Of a stretch of DNA of 64,000 nt, positions 50,307 to 58,164 are shown in pieces. The notes below the pieces were generated by a model, which did not search any database, had not been told where the DNA came from, and was given only the letters and a program-made list of their open reading frames with translations. The DNA is from JAWAFC01 sp038890815 (GTDB lineage: Archaea; Micrarchaeota; Micrarchaeia; Burarchaeales; JACRGF01). The stretch's first letter is position 1. Every line of letters begins with the position of its first letter. Where the stretch lies: positions 1-64,000 of the forward strand of contig JAWAFC010000003.1 in assembly GCA_038890815.1 (NCBI GenBank). Reading direction: 5' to 3'. A program made the position numbers and the translations under genes.

Positions 50307-52664
50307 TTACAGCTTTATCTGAGAAGGGGGAGGGGTCTGCACGGGCGTGGGTGGCGCAGGCGGAGCCGCGAAGCCGGCCTCGGCGCGCAGCGCGGCCTGC
50401 TCTCTCAAAAACTCCTCTATGAGCTGTTTGTACATTTTGTCCCACACGGGCTCGAGCTCGGCATAGTCGATCTCGCCGTTGGCCTTCTCCATGTCCTTGA
50501 GCAGTTTGTTGGCATGGGAGGAGCACTTCAGCACAAAATCCATCTCCATGAATGCCTTGTTGCCGGTCTCGCGCGCCGTGGCCACAATCTGTGAGTACAT
50601 CTTGCCCTTAAAGAAGGCCTGTAGTATGAACTGGCGTGGATCGATGCCAACCTCAGCAGCACGGCGCTCGAGCGCCGGAGGAATGAAGACCAGCTCAAGC
50701 CTTTTGGCCAGGTCGGCCACGCTCACGCCGCTGAGGTCCCAGGCGTGCGCTTCTGGGTTTCTGAGGAAAAGACAGGCCACGCGCGAGCTCTTGATGTCCT
50801 GGCCTCTTTCAAAACGAAATACCTCGGTAAATTCCTTGTGCTGGGGATCCGACTCGAAAGATGCCCCGAGCACGCGGAAGATGCGGCCCTTTCTGCCGAA
50901 ACGAATTTTCTTGAGGAAGGAATAACGGTCGGTCGCGAACATGGCCGCACCGGGCACGCCGAAAACGAGCTCAAGGCGCGAGCGGATGTCCTCGAGTGAC
51001 TGGGCATGGAGGTTGTATAGGCAGAAAACACCGGGTTGGGTGTTCAACAGGTTGATGATGCCCTGTATGGCAAGGCGGGAGCGCACCTCATTGATGATGA
51101 GCGCGGCATCACCCATGCGCAGACTCGCGCCAGCCATGGTGACGAGGGATAGCTCGCTGCCGCGCTCCTCCTCCTCTTTCTCGCTGGCCATCACCCTCAT
51201 TGTGCCGATGTGGAAACCGCGCTTGCGGTAGGCGATGGTGGGAATCTCCTCTATGTCCTGGATGGGCAGGATGCGGCGGCGCGTGCCGATGGCTAACATC
51301 TTGGCGGCCGTGAAGGCCGTCTTGCCCACTCCCTTGAGGCCCAGCACGGCCTCGCTGCAGCCCAGCGATACCATGACATCGTCATAGCCTGCCGCAAAAG
51401 CGGACATGCTGTAGTTGGCCAGGTATTGGGCATAGGTGAATGGCGTTTCCTTTGTCATGCGCAGTGCGGCCTGCCTTTCGCCAAACGTGGCTGGCGGGCC
51501 CTGCAGGTGCACGCGCATATTCAGACGGGGCAGGAAGACATCGACGATGGGGTTATTGCGGTCAAACTTGCGGCCTTTGGCCTGAGCCATGATGTTGCGT
51601 ATCATGTAGTCCATGAGATCGCGGGAATACCGCCACAGCGTATGGCACAGCCCGAACTTGGCATGCTCTATGTACATCGGTGTGTTCTCGCTGTCTATGT
51701 AGATGTCGGTGATGTTGGCGCGGTCGAGCGCCATGTTCTCGATGGGCGCGCCCAGCCCAACGACCCATGCGACCGCCTCGCGCGCCATGGCGAGCGATTG
51801 CTCTGGTGTGATGGGAATTTTCTTCAGCGCGCACTGATTGAGGAAATACTGGCGAAACTCGTGCAGTTTTGTATCGTACATGGCTGTGTAATCAACGGCC
51901 TCCTCGATGGTCTTTGTGCCCAGATTTGCCGCGATGGTGTCGCGTAGCATCTTTTTGAGCTCCTCTGGCAGATTTTCAAGTATGGGGTTCTCCTGGACAT
52001 ACAGGTTGGCCTCGCTCTTCTCCAACTCGTATATCCTGACTTTGATGCCATAGTCCAGCTCGTAGCTTGCCTCTGGATCGGCGATTGGTTTGGCATCGGG
52101 AGGGATTTCGAGTGCCAGCATGTTCACGAAAGCTGCCTTCTTGAGCCCTATGAGCGAGACAAAAGCCTCGCGCATGTCGCCCTTCTCCTTGACCAGCGCA
52201 TACATGCGCGTGCGCTGCAGCCTCTGCAGAATGCCGGCGAGCGTGTTCTTGAATCGCTTGTAGCCATCCATGAAAACCGCGCGTGTGGGCAGTGGCTCTG
52301 ACCACTCCTGTATGGCCTGCGCGGCGAGCAGTGGGTTCTGGAACAGTGCCTCGTAAATCTTCTGCAAGGCCTTCTTCCTCAGCGGGTAGGCATCGTCCTG
52401 CGGATGGCCGAAGGTTTCGGGATTTACCATGAGCGATTCCACATCGCGCGCCAAATCGATGTACTCCAGGATGAGCGCGGTCTTTTCCTCGTCCAGCCTG
52501 AAGACCAACTCCTCCTCGTACCGCGCGGTTTTGATGTTTTTTGTCTCGGCACGGATTGAAAGCTCCTTAAAGTGTGAGTTCACGCACTCGGGCGAGCAGA
52601 ATTCGATGTAATCGGCCGCGCAGTCCATGACCGCCACGCGCCCCTCAATGCGCATGAGGCACAT
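50307..52664 (-). CDS. Secretion-type ATPase (TadA/VirB11/ArlI class)
   Basis: 785 residues. N-terminus has four Cys (2, 15, 23, 27), possibly a metal site. Residues about 30-330 are a helical N-terminal domain; the ATPase domain follows with Walker A GLKGVGKTAF near 445, acidic box QDIEEIPT near 470, and Walker B/His region DAALIINEVRS and NLHAQSLEDIRSR near 525-560. The Pro-rich C-terminus (PPAPPTPVQTPPPS) may be a docking tail. Such ATPases drive type IV pili, archaella, Tad or T4SS machines. No membrane platform (ArlJ/TadC) or pilin gene is adjacent, so it is an orphan; the multi-channel locus at 9.4-25.6 kb is a candidate partner. TATA box CTATAAAAATCC 22-36 bp ahead of the ATG. Confidence 0.88.
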   Translation of the reverse strand: MCLMRIEGRVAVMDCAADYIEFCSPECVNSHFKELSIRAETKNIKTARYEEELVFRLDEEKTALILEYIDLARDVESLMVNPETFGHPQDDAYPLRKKALQKIYEALFQNPLLAAQAIQEWSEPLPTRAVFMDGYKRFKNTLAGILQRLQRTRMYALVKEKGDMREAFVSLIGLKKAAFVNMLALEIPPDAKPIADPEASYELDYGIKVRIYELEKSEANLYVQENPILENLPEELKKMLRDTIAANLGTKTIEEAVDYTAMYDTKLHEFRQYFLNQCALKKIPITPEQSLAMAREAVAWVVGLGAPIENMALDRANITDIYIDSENTPMYIEHAKFGLCHTLWRYSRDLMDYMIRNIMAQAKGRKFDRNNPIVDVFLPRLNMRVHLQGPPATFGERQAALRMTKETPFTYAQYLANYSMSAFAAGYDDVMVSLGCSEAVLGLKGVGKTAFTAAKMLAIGTRRRILPIQDIEEIPTIAYRKRGFHIGTMRVMASEKEEEERGSELSLVTMAGASLRMGDAALIINEVRSRLAIQGIINLLNTQPGVFCLYNLHAQSLEDIRSRLELVFGVPGAAMFATDRYSFLKKIRFGRKGRIFRVLGASFESDPQHKEFTEVFRFERGQDIKSSRVACLFLRNPEAHAWDLSGVSVADLAKRLELVFIPPALERRAAEVGIDPRQFILQAFFKGKMYSQIVATARETGNKAFMEMDFVLKCSSHANKLLKDMEKANGEIDYAELEPVWDKMYKQLIEEFLREQAALRAEAGFAAPPAPPTPVQTPPPSQIKL

Positions 52665-52760
52665 GGTAGCTTAGTCGCTCACGGGATTTTTATAGGTTTA
52701 GGGGGTGTGAAAGTTATTTTAAGTTAAGGCACCCAAGCCTTACCACACTGTGGTGAGAGA

Positions 52761-53894
52761 ATGGCCGAGACGAAAGAGGGGTTTAAGGTAACACTTTCTG
52801 CCATAAAGGCTGATGTGGGTGGCTTCACCGGGCATTCGAGCGTGCACCCGGCGCTTATCGAGGAGGCGACCAGGCACCTTGAGAAAGCGAAGAAGGCAAA
52901 GCTACTCATAGACTACCATGTGACCCGCTGTGGTGATGATCTAGAGCTCATCATGACGCACACTAAAGGGGTGGATGCAGCACCCGTGCACGAGCTGGCC
53001 TGGAACACATTCAAAGCGTGTACTGAAGTTGCCAAGCAGCTAAAGCTTTATGGCGCTGGCCAGGACCTGCTTGTCGATGCTTTCACAGGCACGGTGAGGG
53101 GCATAGGGCCGGGCATAGCAGAGATGGAGTTCACCGAGCGAAAGAGCGAGCCGGTCATCGTGTTCATGATGGACAAGACCGAGCCGGGCGCGTTCAACTT
53201 GCCCATCTACAGGACTTTTGCCGATCCCTTCAACACCATCGGACTTGTCATCGATCCGGCCATGCAGAGGGGCTTCAGGTTTGAGGTGTGGGACATCAAA
53301 GAGCATAAGAGAATATTTCTGAATATGCCTGACGAGATGTATGATGCGCTTACTTTAGTGGGCGCGCAGTCGAGATATGTCATCAAGAGGGTTTATCCGA
53401 GGGAAGGGGGGAAGCTTCCGCCAGATGAGCCGGTTGCTGTGGTGAGCACCGAAAAACTCAGTGAGATAGCCGGCGGGTATGTGGGCAAGGACGATCCGGT
53501 GGCGGTGGTGAGGTGCCAGGCCGGCCTGCCAGCCCAGGGGGAAGTGCTCGAGCCCTACGCCTTTCCACACATCGTGGCGGGCTGGATGAGAGGGAGCCAT
53601 AATGGTCCGCTGTTGCCGTGCTCAATTGAGAACGCCACGCCCACACGATTCGATGGCCCACCAAGGGTGGTGGCTCTTGGCTTCCAGCTCAACCACGGCC
53701 AGCTTGTGGGGCCATTCGATCTGTTTAAGGATGTCGCATTTGACCTGGCCAGACACCGCGCGCTTGAGATGGCCGACTATTTGAGGGCGCATGGGCCTTT
53801 TGAGCCCCATCGTCTTCCGCTGCCGGAGATGGAGTATACCACACTGCCAAAAGTCATCGCAAAACTCAAAGATAGGTGGCAGGCGCTGGGCTAG
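52761..53894 (+). CDS. fbp: Fructose-1,6-bisphosphate aldolase/phosphatase
   Basis: 377 residues, standard length of the archaeal bifunctional enzyme. KVTLSAIKADVGGFTGHSSV near the N-terminus carries metal ligands; AGQDLLVDAFTGTVRGIGPG and AEMEF near 112-132, DPFNTIGLVIDP near 158 and RFEVWDIKEHKRI follow. The loop around YDALTLVGAQSRYVIKRVYP contains the Tyr/Lys used in the aldolase half-reaction. It makes gluconeogenesis one-way, so the organism builds hexoses. A ggtgag ribosome site lies just before the ATG; TATA-like ttattttaag at about 52710-52720 gives a short leader. Confidence 0.95.
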   Translation: MAETKEGFKVTLSAIKADVGGFTGHSSVHPALIEEATRHLEKAKKAKLLIDYHVTRCGDDLELIMTHTKGVDAAPVHELAWNTFKACTEVAKQLKLYGAGQDLLVDAFTGTVRGIGPGIAEMEFTERKSEPVIVFMMDKTEPGAFNLPIYRTFADPFNTIGLVIDPAMQRGFRFEVWDIKEHKRIFLNMPDEMYDALTLVGAQSRYVIKRVYPREGGKLPPDEPVAVVSTEKLSEIAGGYVGKDDPVAVVRCQAGLPAQGEVLEPYAFPHIVAGWMRGSHNGPLLPCSIENATPTRFDGPPRVVALGFQLNHGQLVGPFDLFKDVAFDLARHRALEMADYLRAHGPFEPHRLPLPEMEYTTLPKVIAKLKDRWQALG

Positions 53895-54724
53895 TGGCGT
53901 AGCCTCTTGAAAACGCTGGGCAAATAATCGAGCAGATCGCTTGCCAAAATAGAGTATCCGAGCTCTGCAAAAGCAAGATCGCCAGCCGAACCATTGATAA
54001 AGGCTGCCAGACAGGCCGCCTCAAAGGGATCGTGGCCCTGGGCCAACAGGGCGCCCAGAACGCCAGCGAGAATGTCGCCGGTGCCGCCGACAGTCATGGC
54101 AGCATTGCCCGTCTTGTTGAATGCGATGCGCTCGCCATCACTCACAACGTCAACGACTCCCTTAAGTAAAATAACCATGCCCAGCTCACGCGCGGCCTGG
54201 CGGACCTGCCTCGCGCGAGCCTCGAGCCCCCCTTCCGGTGCGCCAAAGCCAAGACGTTTGAACTCGCCCGCATGGGGTGTCAGCACGCCATTCTCATGCG
54301 CGGCAAAGCCGATGACATCGCCATCGATAACACACGGCCCATGCCAGTTGGATAGGATGGCTTTTGCTGTGCTGAGAGCGCTTTCCTGCTTTGTCAAGCC
54401 GTTCCCAATGACAAGGGCATCACATTTATCAGATATCTCCCTGAAAGCTGGGATGCTGCTATCATTGAGCACCTCGCCCTCAAAATCCCAAATTATCAGG
54501 TCGGGTGATAGCGCGGCGAGCGCTCTGGAGATGTAATCCGGCACAAGAAGGTATGCAAGATCGGCACCAGAGCGCAGCGCGGCCAGACCAACAAGTGCTG
54601 GCGCACCAAAATAACGTCTGGCCCCACCAACAACCAAAACTCGTCCGTTTTCGCCTTTATGTGAGTTTTGTTTTCTTGTTTTCAGAACCTTTCTCGCCCA
54701 ACTTATAGTGATGGAATTGACCAC
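53891..54724 (-). CDS. nnrD: ADP/ATP-dependent NAD(P)H-hydrate dehydratase
   Basis: About 277 residues from GTG 54724 (starts at 54727 or 54745 are also possible). HKGENGRVLVVGGA near 23, PDLIIWDF, GNGLTKQE, TPHAGEFKRLG near 166 and GNAAMTVGGTGDILAG near 212 are NnrD/ribokinase-like signatures. It repairs hydrated NAD(P)H. Only the dehydratase is present; the NnrE epimerase domain usually fused in archaea is absent, so it must be separate or missing. Its last 4 nt overlap the FBP aldolase/phosphatase gene tail to tail. Confidence 0.9.
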   Translation of the reverse strand: MVNSITISWARKVLKTRKQNSHKGENGRVLVVGGARRYFGAPALVGLAALRSGADLAYLLVPDYISRALAALSPDLIIWDFEGEVLNDSSIPAFREISDKCDALVIGNGLTKQESALSTAKAILSNWHGPCVIDGDVIGFAAHENGVLTPHAGEFKRLGFGAPEGGLEARARQVRQAARELGMVILLKGVVDVVSDGERIAFNKTGNAAMTVGGTGDILAGVLGALLAQGHDPFEAACLAAFINGSAGDLAFAELGYSILASDLLDYLPSVFKRLRH

Positions 54725-54794
54725 CAACGCACCCCATACTTCCAATATTTGGCAAACAATATGTTTAAGAATTCAATGTAACTATAGTTACAAT

Positions 54795-55031
54795 ATGTTG
54801 CTATATTGTTTTGATTTAAAAATTAAAGGGGTTAAAGCCTACAATACTCTAAAAAGACGTTTCTACTATGCGCTATCAAAACAAAAATTCAAAATACTCT
54901 CCAGAACAACAAAATCAGTCTTAATAACTCCAGATTCTTCGGAAAAAGATGTAGATGAATTTTTTTCTCAATTTGAAGGTTTTATAGAAGTATACAAAGC
55001 AAAGATTTCCAACATTGAGCGAATACTCTAA
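54795..55031 (+). CDS. Small AT-rich protein, ferredoxin-like fold suspected
   Basis: 78 residues from ATG 54795. MLLYCFDLKIKG begins with a beta strand followed by helix AYNTLKRRFYYALSK, strand KSVLITPD and helix EKDVDEFFSQF, then strand EVYKAKIS: a beta-alpha-beta-beta-alpha-beta pattern. This is like Cas2/VapD-type ferredoxin folds, but no Cas1 or CRISPR array is nearby, so no such call is made. The gene is markedly AT-richer than neighbours. TATA-like tatgtttaag is about 30 bp upstream. Confidence 0.6.
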   Translation: MLLYCFDLKIKGVKAYNTLKRRFYYALSKQKFKILSRTTKSVLITPDSSEKDVDEFFSQFEGFIEVYKAKISNIERIL

Positions 55032-55058
55032 AAATAGTGGAAGTGTGGGGGGTGTCGC

Positions 55059-55352
55059 TTATTTAGAAAAACGGAAGCCCCCCCTCCCTTCCTCCAACTC
55101 ACTTTCACTGAGCGGTTGTGTAGTCCCCTTTGTCACGATAACAACATCTTCAACAGACTTCACATTTTTATAAAGCACACTTTTTTCTCTTAAAATTTGC
55201 CTTGCCTCCTCTTTTGATACCGCATTCAACGGCTCCATCGTGATTCGGACAATCTCCCCCTTCTCAAAATCAAGCACCAAATCCTGCACTCTCCCAAGAA
55301 ACTTCCCCGTGTCAGTAAAGATATCCATATTATACAGCTTCGATATCCTCAT
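55059..55352 (-). CDS. PRC-barrel domain protein
   Basis: 97 residues from ATG 55352, chosen because AGGTGAT, a good ribosome site, lies 8-9 bp upstream; a TTG 24 bp earlier is the alternative. MRISKLYNMDIFTDTGKFLG followed by RVQDLVLDFEKGEIVRITM is a standard PRC-barrel, and the C-terminus carries SVEDVVIVTKG. Archaeal PRC-barrel proteins are small, abundant and linked to RNA metabolism or, as CdpB, to cell division; the exact role here is open. TATA box CTTATTTAAATAAG at about 55399-55412. Confidence 0.85.
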   Translation of the reverse strand: MRISKLYNMDIFTDTGKFLGRVQDLVLDFEKGEIVRITMEPLNAVSKEEARQILREKSVLYKNVKSVEDVVIVTKGTTQPLSESELEEGRGGFRFSK

Positions 55353-55422
55353 GCTCACAACATCACCTACAGCCAAACCGGCGCTGTGCTTTCTCTAACC
55401 TTATTTAAATAAGTTTTGGTGG

Positions 55423-55791
55423 TCAGCGCCCTATCTGCTCGCACCTGAGCTCGGTTTTCGTCTCCTCTCGGCCCACTATGGCGCCATCCCTGCCATAACC
55501 AAAAACAATGAGTTGAATAGGATAAAGATCAGGGTAACTCCTGGGGCTTGCATATATTTTACACCTCCCACTCCCCCTCCCTCCTGGCTCGATTATGCCT
55601 ATCCTCAGACGGCCTCTTGTGAGCGGCCTGTCGGGCGCCAGCGACACAGCGTCGGGCACGATCACATCACACTCAAACCAACACAACACACCTGAATTGT
55701 TCTCCACATCAATTGTCAGCTCAACCTCACTTCTCATAAACGCCACGAGGCGTAGGGGGTAAAAGCGTGGGATGAGTCTGAAAAGAGGCAT
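55423..55791 (-). CDS. Beta-rich protein of unknown function
   Basis: 122 residues from ATG 55791, 27 bp after a TATA box; the longer frame upstream is antisense to the divergent gene and is discounted. The protein is almost all beta strands (RSEVELTIDVENNSGVLCWF, DVIVPDAVSLAP, GRLRIGIIEPG, YPIQLIVFGYGRD), an immunoglobulin-like sandwich pattern, with no signal peptide. It is a plausible partner of the divergent winged-helix protein because they share one promoter. Family not recognised. Confidence 0.7.
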   Translation of the reverse strand: MPLFRLIPRFYPLRLVAFMRSEVELTIDVENNSGVLCWFECDVIVPDAVSLAPDRPLTRGRLRIGIIEPGGRGSGRCKIYASPRSYPDLYPIQLIVFGYGRDGAIVGREETKTELRCEQIGR

Positions 55792-55810
55792 GAAGGAAAA
55801 AAGGTGCTCG

Positions 55811-55822
55811 TATTTAAAAAAC
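55811..55822. promoter_or_regulatory. Shared TATA box of the divergent pair at 55.8 kb
   Basis: gtatttaaaaaa lies about 25 bp from ATG 55791 (minus) and 28 bp from ATG 55844 (plus), the only AT-rich element in a 52-bp gap; both transcripts would be leaderless. Confidence 0.65.
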
Positions 55823-55843
55823 TCTCTCCAAAAGTTTTTTGGC

Positions 55844-56314
55844 ATGGCACTCTCAATCCCCGAAGCACAGCTCATCCAAGGTGAGGTTATCCTGCGCGAC
55901 CTTTCGCTGACGCAGGATGTGAAAATGACAAGGAAGAGCCTCGTGCGCTGGATCGCGCTGGCAGCCGGCCTCATATCACCAAACGAGTCAAGGAAAACAC
56001 TTCTCGATTTGCTCGAGGTGCTGTTTGCCTTCCAGCTTGGTGAGGGCAAAGACCCCGATATCCATGACATCATGCAGGGTATGTGGAGGTTGAACCAAAA
56101 GCACCGGGAAAAAACTGTGCGCTACCATCTTTTCCAGCTTAAGAGAAAGGGATTTATTTCACGTGTGAGGGGGAAGTATTTCTTCACCATCCCACCTTTC
56201 TCGGAGAAGGGTGATGTGGCAGCTTCATTCGAGTATGTCCTGAAGAGCAGGAGTGAGGTCGCGCTGGCCAAGCTCAGAGAGGCTCTGCGCGCGCTCAAGA
56301 GTCTATACAGCTAG
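55844..56314 (+). CDS. Winged-helix DNA-binding protein, likely regulator
   Basis: 156 residues. The segment from about 60 to 125 (LLDLLEVLFAFQL, ... EKTVRYHLFQLKRKGFISRVRGKYFF) is a winged helix: recognition helix TVRYHLFQLKRKG and a basic wing. The N-terminal 50 residues are mostly helical; the C-terminus is a long helix. No sensor domain is visible. It could act on the shared promoter or elsewhere. Its last 12 nt overlap the V4R gene tail to tail. Confidence 0.75.
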   Translation: MALSIPEAQLIQGEVILRDLSLTQDVKMTRKSLVRWIALAAGLISPNESRKTLLDLLEVLFAFQLGEGKDPDIHDIMQGMWRLNQKHREKTVRYHLFQLKRKGFISRVRGKYFFTIPPFSEKGDVAASFEYVLKSRSEVALAKLREALRALKSLYS

Positions 56315-57073
56315 CTGTTTGACGCAGAACTCACACTCCACATCGCCCGTTCCCCAGCACCGCGTCTCAGCAACGTTCACCGATTCGCTGTGGAAGAATG
56401 CCGCATAAGCCCCCCTTATCAGTCCTCTTATGAAGCCGCACAACGGCTTTCCCACTGGTGGCAGGCCATAGGCGAAGGCACTCTCGCGCACTATGAAGAC
56501 GACATCCCCACCACCACCCACCTCAGCGATGCCGATGCCCTCATTTTTCAAGAAATCAACGATCGCCTTGGCGAGCGCATCTTTGTTCTTGGCGTCGCGG
56601 GCCAGCGTCCTGCCGATGGTGTCGCCAGCCTGTACGGCCACCCTTTCCCTCTGGTATTCCCCGAGCACTTTGTCGGGCGCGTGTATGGCTATTGCCTGGA
56701 GTGCGAGCAGGCCGGCGCGGCCCCCCAAATTTGTCCTTTCAGGCACTGCAAATCCTTCCTCCTCAGCCTTTCCGTTGGCTATTACCTCGCTTGCATCGAC
56801 TTTGATGCCGGCAGCCTTTGCGATGTCCTCCACGAGCTTCTGTATCTTCGGCACAGCTGCTGGTAGCGCCTTTTCGAGCGATTCCCGCGTGCCACTTAAA
56901 TGCGTCACACGCAGCTTTCCATTGCTGAACAGGATGACGTTCAGGCCGTCGAGTCTGGCATACAAAAAATTTCTCTCTCCGGGCGGCGATTTCAGCACGG
57001 CGTTGCCCTTCTTCACCCTCTCGATGTCAATCTTTCTACCCAAATCATATATGAACGAGGTCGGCTCGGCCAT
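56303..57073 (-). CDS. V4R-domain protein
   Basis: 256 residues. The C-terminal about 70 residues match the V4R (4-vinyl reductase) small-molecule sensor domain: GFIRGLIRGAYAAFFHSESV followed by three Cys at 239, 247 and 250 in C-W-G-x-G-D-x-x-C-x-F-C, a probable zinc site. The N-terminal half (1-110) is alpha/beta and resembles a roadblock-like dimer fold (weak). Its first base overlaps the stop of the KaiC-like gene, so the two are co-translated: a sensor coupled to a RecA-fold ATPase. Confidence 0.8.
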   Translation of the reverse strand: MAEPTSFIYDLGRKIDIERVKKGNAVLKSPPGERNFLYARLDGLNVILFSNGKLRVTHLSGTRESLEKALPAAVPKIQKLVEDIAKAAGIKVDASEVIANGKAEEEGFAVPERTNLGGRAGLLALQAIAIHAPDKVLGEYQRERVAVQAGDTIGRTLARDAKNKDALAKAIVDFLKNEGIGIAEVGGGGDVVFIVRESAFAYGLPPVGKPLCGFIRGLIRGAYAAFFHSESVNVAETRCWGTGDVECEFCVKQLAV

Positions 57074-57765
57074 CAGTACACCTTCTCGCCCACATACACC
57101 TCAATGCCGTTTGGCGTGAACTTCATCGGCACGAGGTCGCGCACGTGATCTGTGCCCCGCATTTTCAACACCTCAAGCGCGCGCAGCCTCTTCTCGCCCC
57201 TCTCGAGGTTATACATGATGATGACGCCATCGGCCACGAACTGCTCGAGCCCGAAACGCATCCTCTCGCGGCTCGCATTGGACAGCTCGGCGGTCAGCAC
57301 GACGGTACAGTCGAGATTTCTGAGGAAAGACAGGAAGTCAAACAACCTGCGCCTGAACTCAACCGGGTCATCGAATGACATCTTGAGTATGGTCGCGCTG
57401 TCCACCACCGCGCGCTTCACACCGTGCTGGGTGATGAACGATTGCAGCATGTCACTGAAGTTGACGAAATTGTGGCGGTCTGGCTTTATCACAAACATCT
57501 TCTCCTCCTCGATGAGCTTATCGAGCTCAGTCCAGCCTGGGAAGGCGGCCTTGGCGTTCTCGATTATCTCTCGAGGTTCCTCTTCGAGTGTGATGTAAAC
57601 GCCCTTCTCGCCCTCTTTTGCACCGCTGTAGATGTATTGCACAGCGAAGAGCGTCTTTCCCGTACCGGGCCCGCCGCATACGAGCACATGGCGCCGCGCG
57701 GGGATTCCACCCCTGAGCATCTCATCGAGCCCACGTATGCCAGTCCTCACCCTCTGCTCCGCCAT
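57073..57765 (-). CDS. KaiC-like RecA-fold ATPase
   Basis: 230 residues, single-domain KaiC family. RTGIRGLDEMLRGGIPARR, Walker A GGPGTGKTL at 31-39, EGEKGVYITLEEEPREI near 52, VVDSATIL (Walker B) near 120 and a C-terminal GLEQFVADGVIIMYN block near 170. Archaeal KaiC-like proteins act in signalling rather than circadian timing. Overlaps the V4R gene by one base. A TATA box CATATTTAAACAG at about 57791-57803 and AAGTGAT close to the ATG imply a short leader. Confidence 0.88.
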   Translation of the reverse strand: MAEQRVRTGIRGLDEMLRGGIPARRHVLVCGGPGTGKTLFAVQYIYSGAKEGEKGVYITLEEEPREIIENAKAAFPGWTELDKLIEEEKMFVIKPDRHNFVNFSDMLQSFITQHGVKRAVVDSATILKMSFDDPVEFRRRLFDFLSFLRNLDCTVVLTAELSNASRERMRFGLEQFVADGVIIMYNLERGEKRLRALEVLKMRGTDHVRDLVPMKFTPNGIEVYVGEKVY

Positions 57766-57834
57766 AAAATCACTTCAACGATTGCGCTGCGCTGTTTAAA
57801 TATGTTTTTATAGCTGGGAGGACATAATGAATGC

Positions 57835-58152
57835 ATGCTCGCCCAGCCAGGGCTGAAGAAGAAAGCCGAAGGCTCCATCGAGCTAGAGGTGCAAAGACAG
57901 ACTGCAGATGTTTTTGCAGACAAATTGATCATCGAAGAGATAGGCATACTGCGCAGAGCGCTACAGGCCGATGAGAAGAGATTTGAGCGCGTTGGCAGGG
58001 AGAGCATGAGGCTTGAGAAGAGCGCGCGCGCTGACATGGAGCAGAGCGTTGCCCGCGAGAAAATGAGACTTGTCATGGCAGCTGGGCCGAAGAGGAAGCT
58101 CAAGCCAGGCAAGCACCGCAAAGCTGCCGATGAGCCTGGGAAGCACGGCTGA
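57835..58152 (+). CDS. Small charged helical protein upstream of Lhr
   Basis: 105 residues, no Cys, highly charged, predicted as one or two long helices (DKLIIEEIGILRRALQADEK, then MRLEKSARADMEQSVAREKM) and a basic tail (GPKRKLKPGKHRK) that could touch nucleic acid. ggagg sits about 10 bp ahead of the ATG and TATA-like gtttttatag at 57804-57813. The lhr gene starts 12 bp after the stop, so the two are likely co-transcribed. Confidence 0.7.
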   Translation: MLAQPGLKKKAEGSIELEVQRQTADVFADKLIIEEIGILRRALQADEKRFERVGRESMRLEKSARADMEQSVAREKMRLVMAAGPKRKLKPGKHRKAADEPGKHG

Positions 58153-58164
58153 GTTTCTGTTTCT

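Noticed and set aside
54795..55031. Possible Cas2
   Set aside because: The beta-alpha pattern is similar, but there is no CRISPR array, no Cas1 and no recognisable Cas2 active-site motif.
55792..56073. N-terminal extension of the beta-rich protein gene
   Set aside because: It is antisense to the winged-helix gene, is Ser-rich and unlike the rest; a TATA box fits the shorter start.
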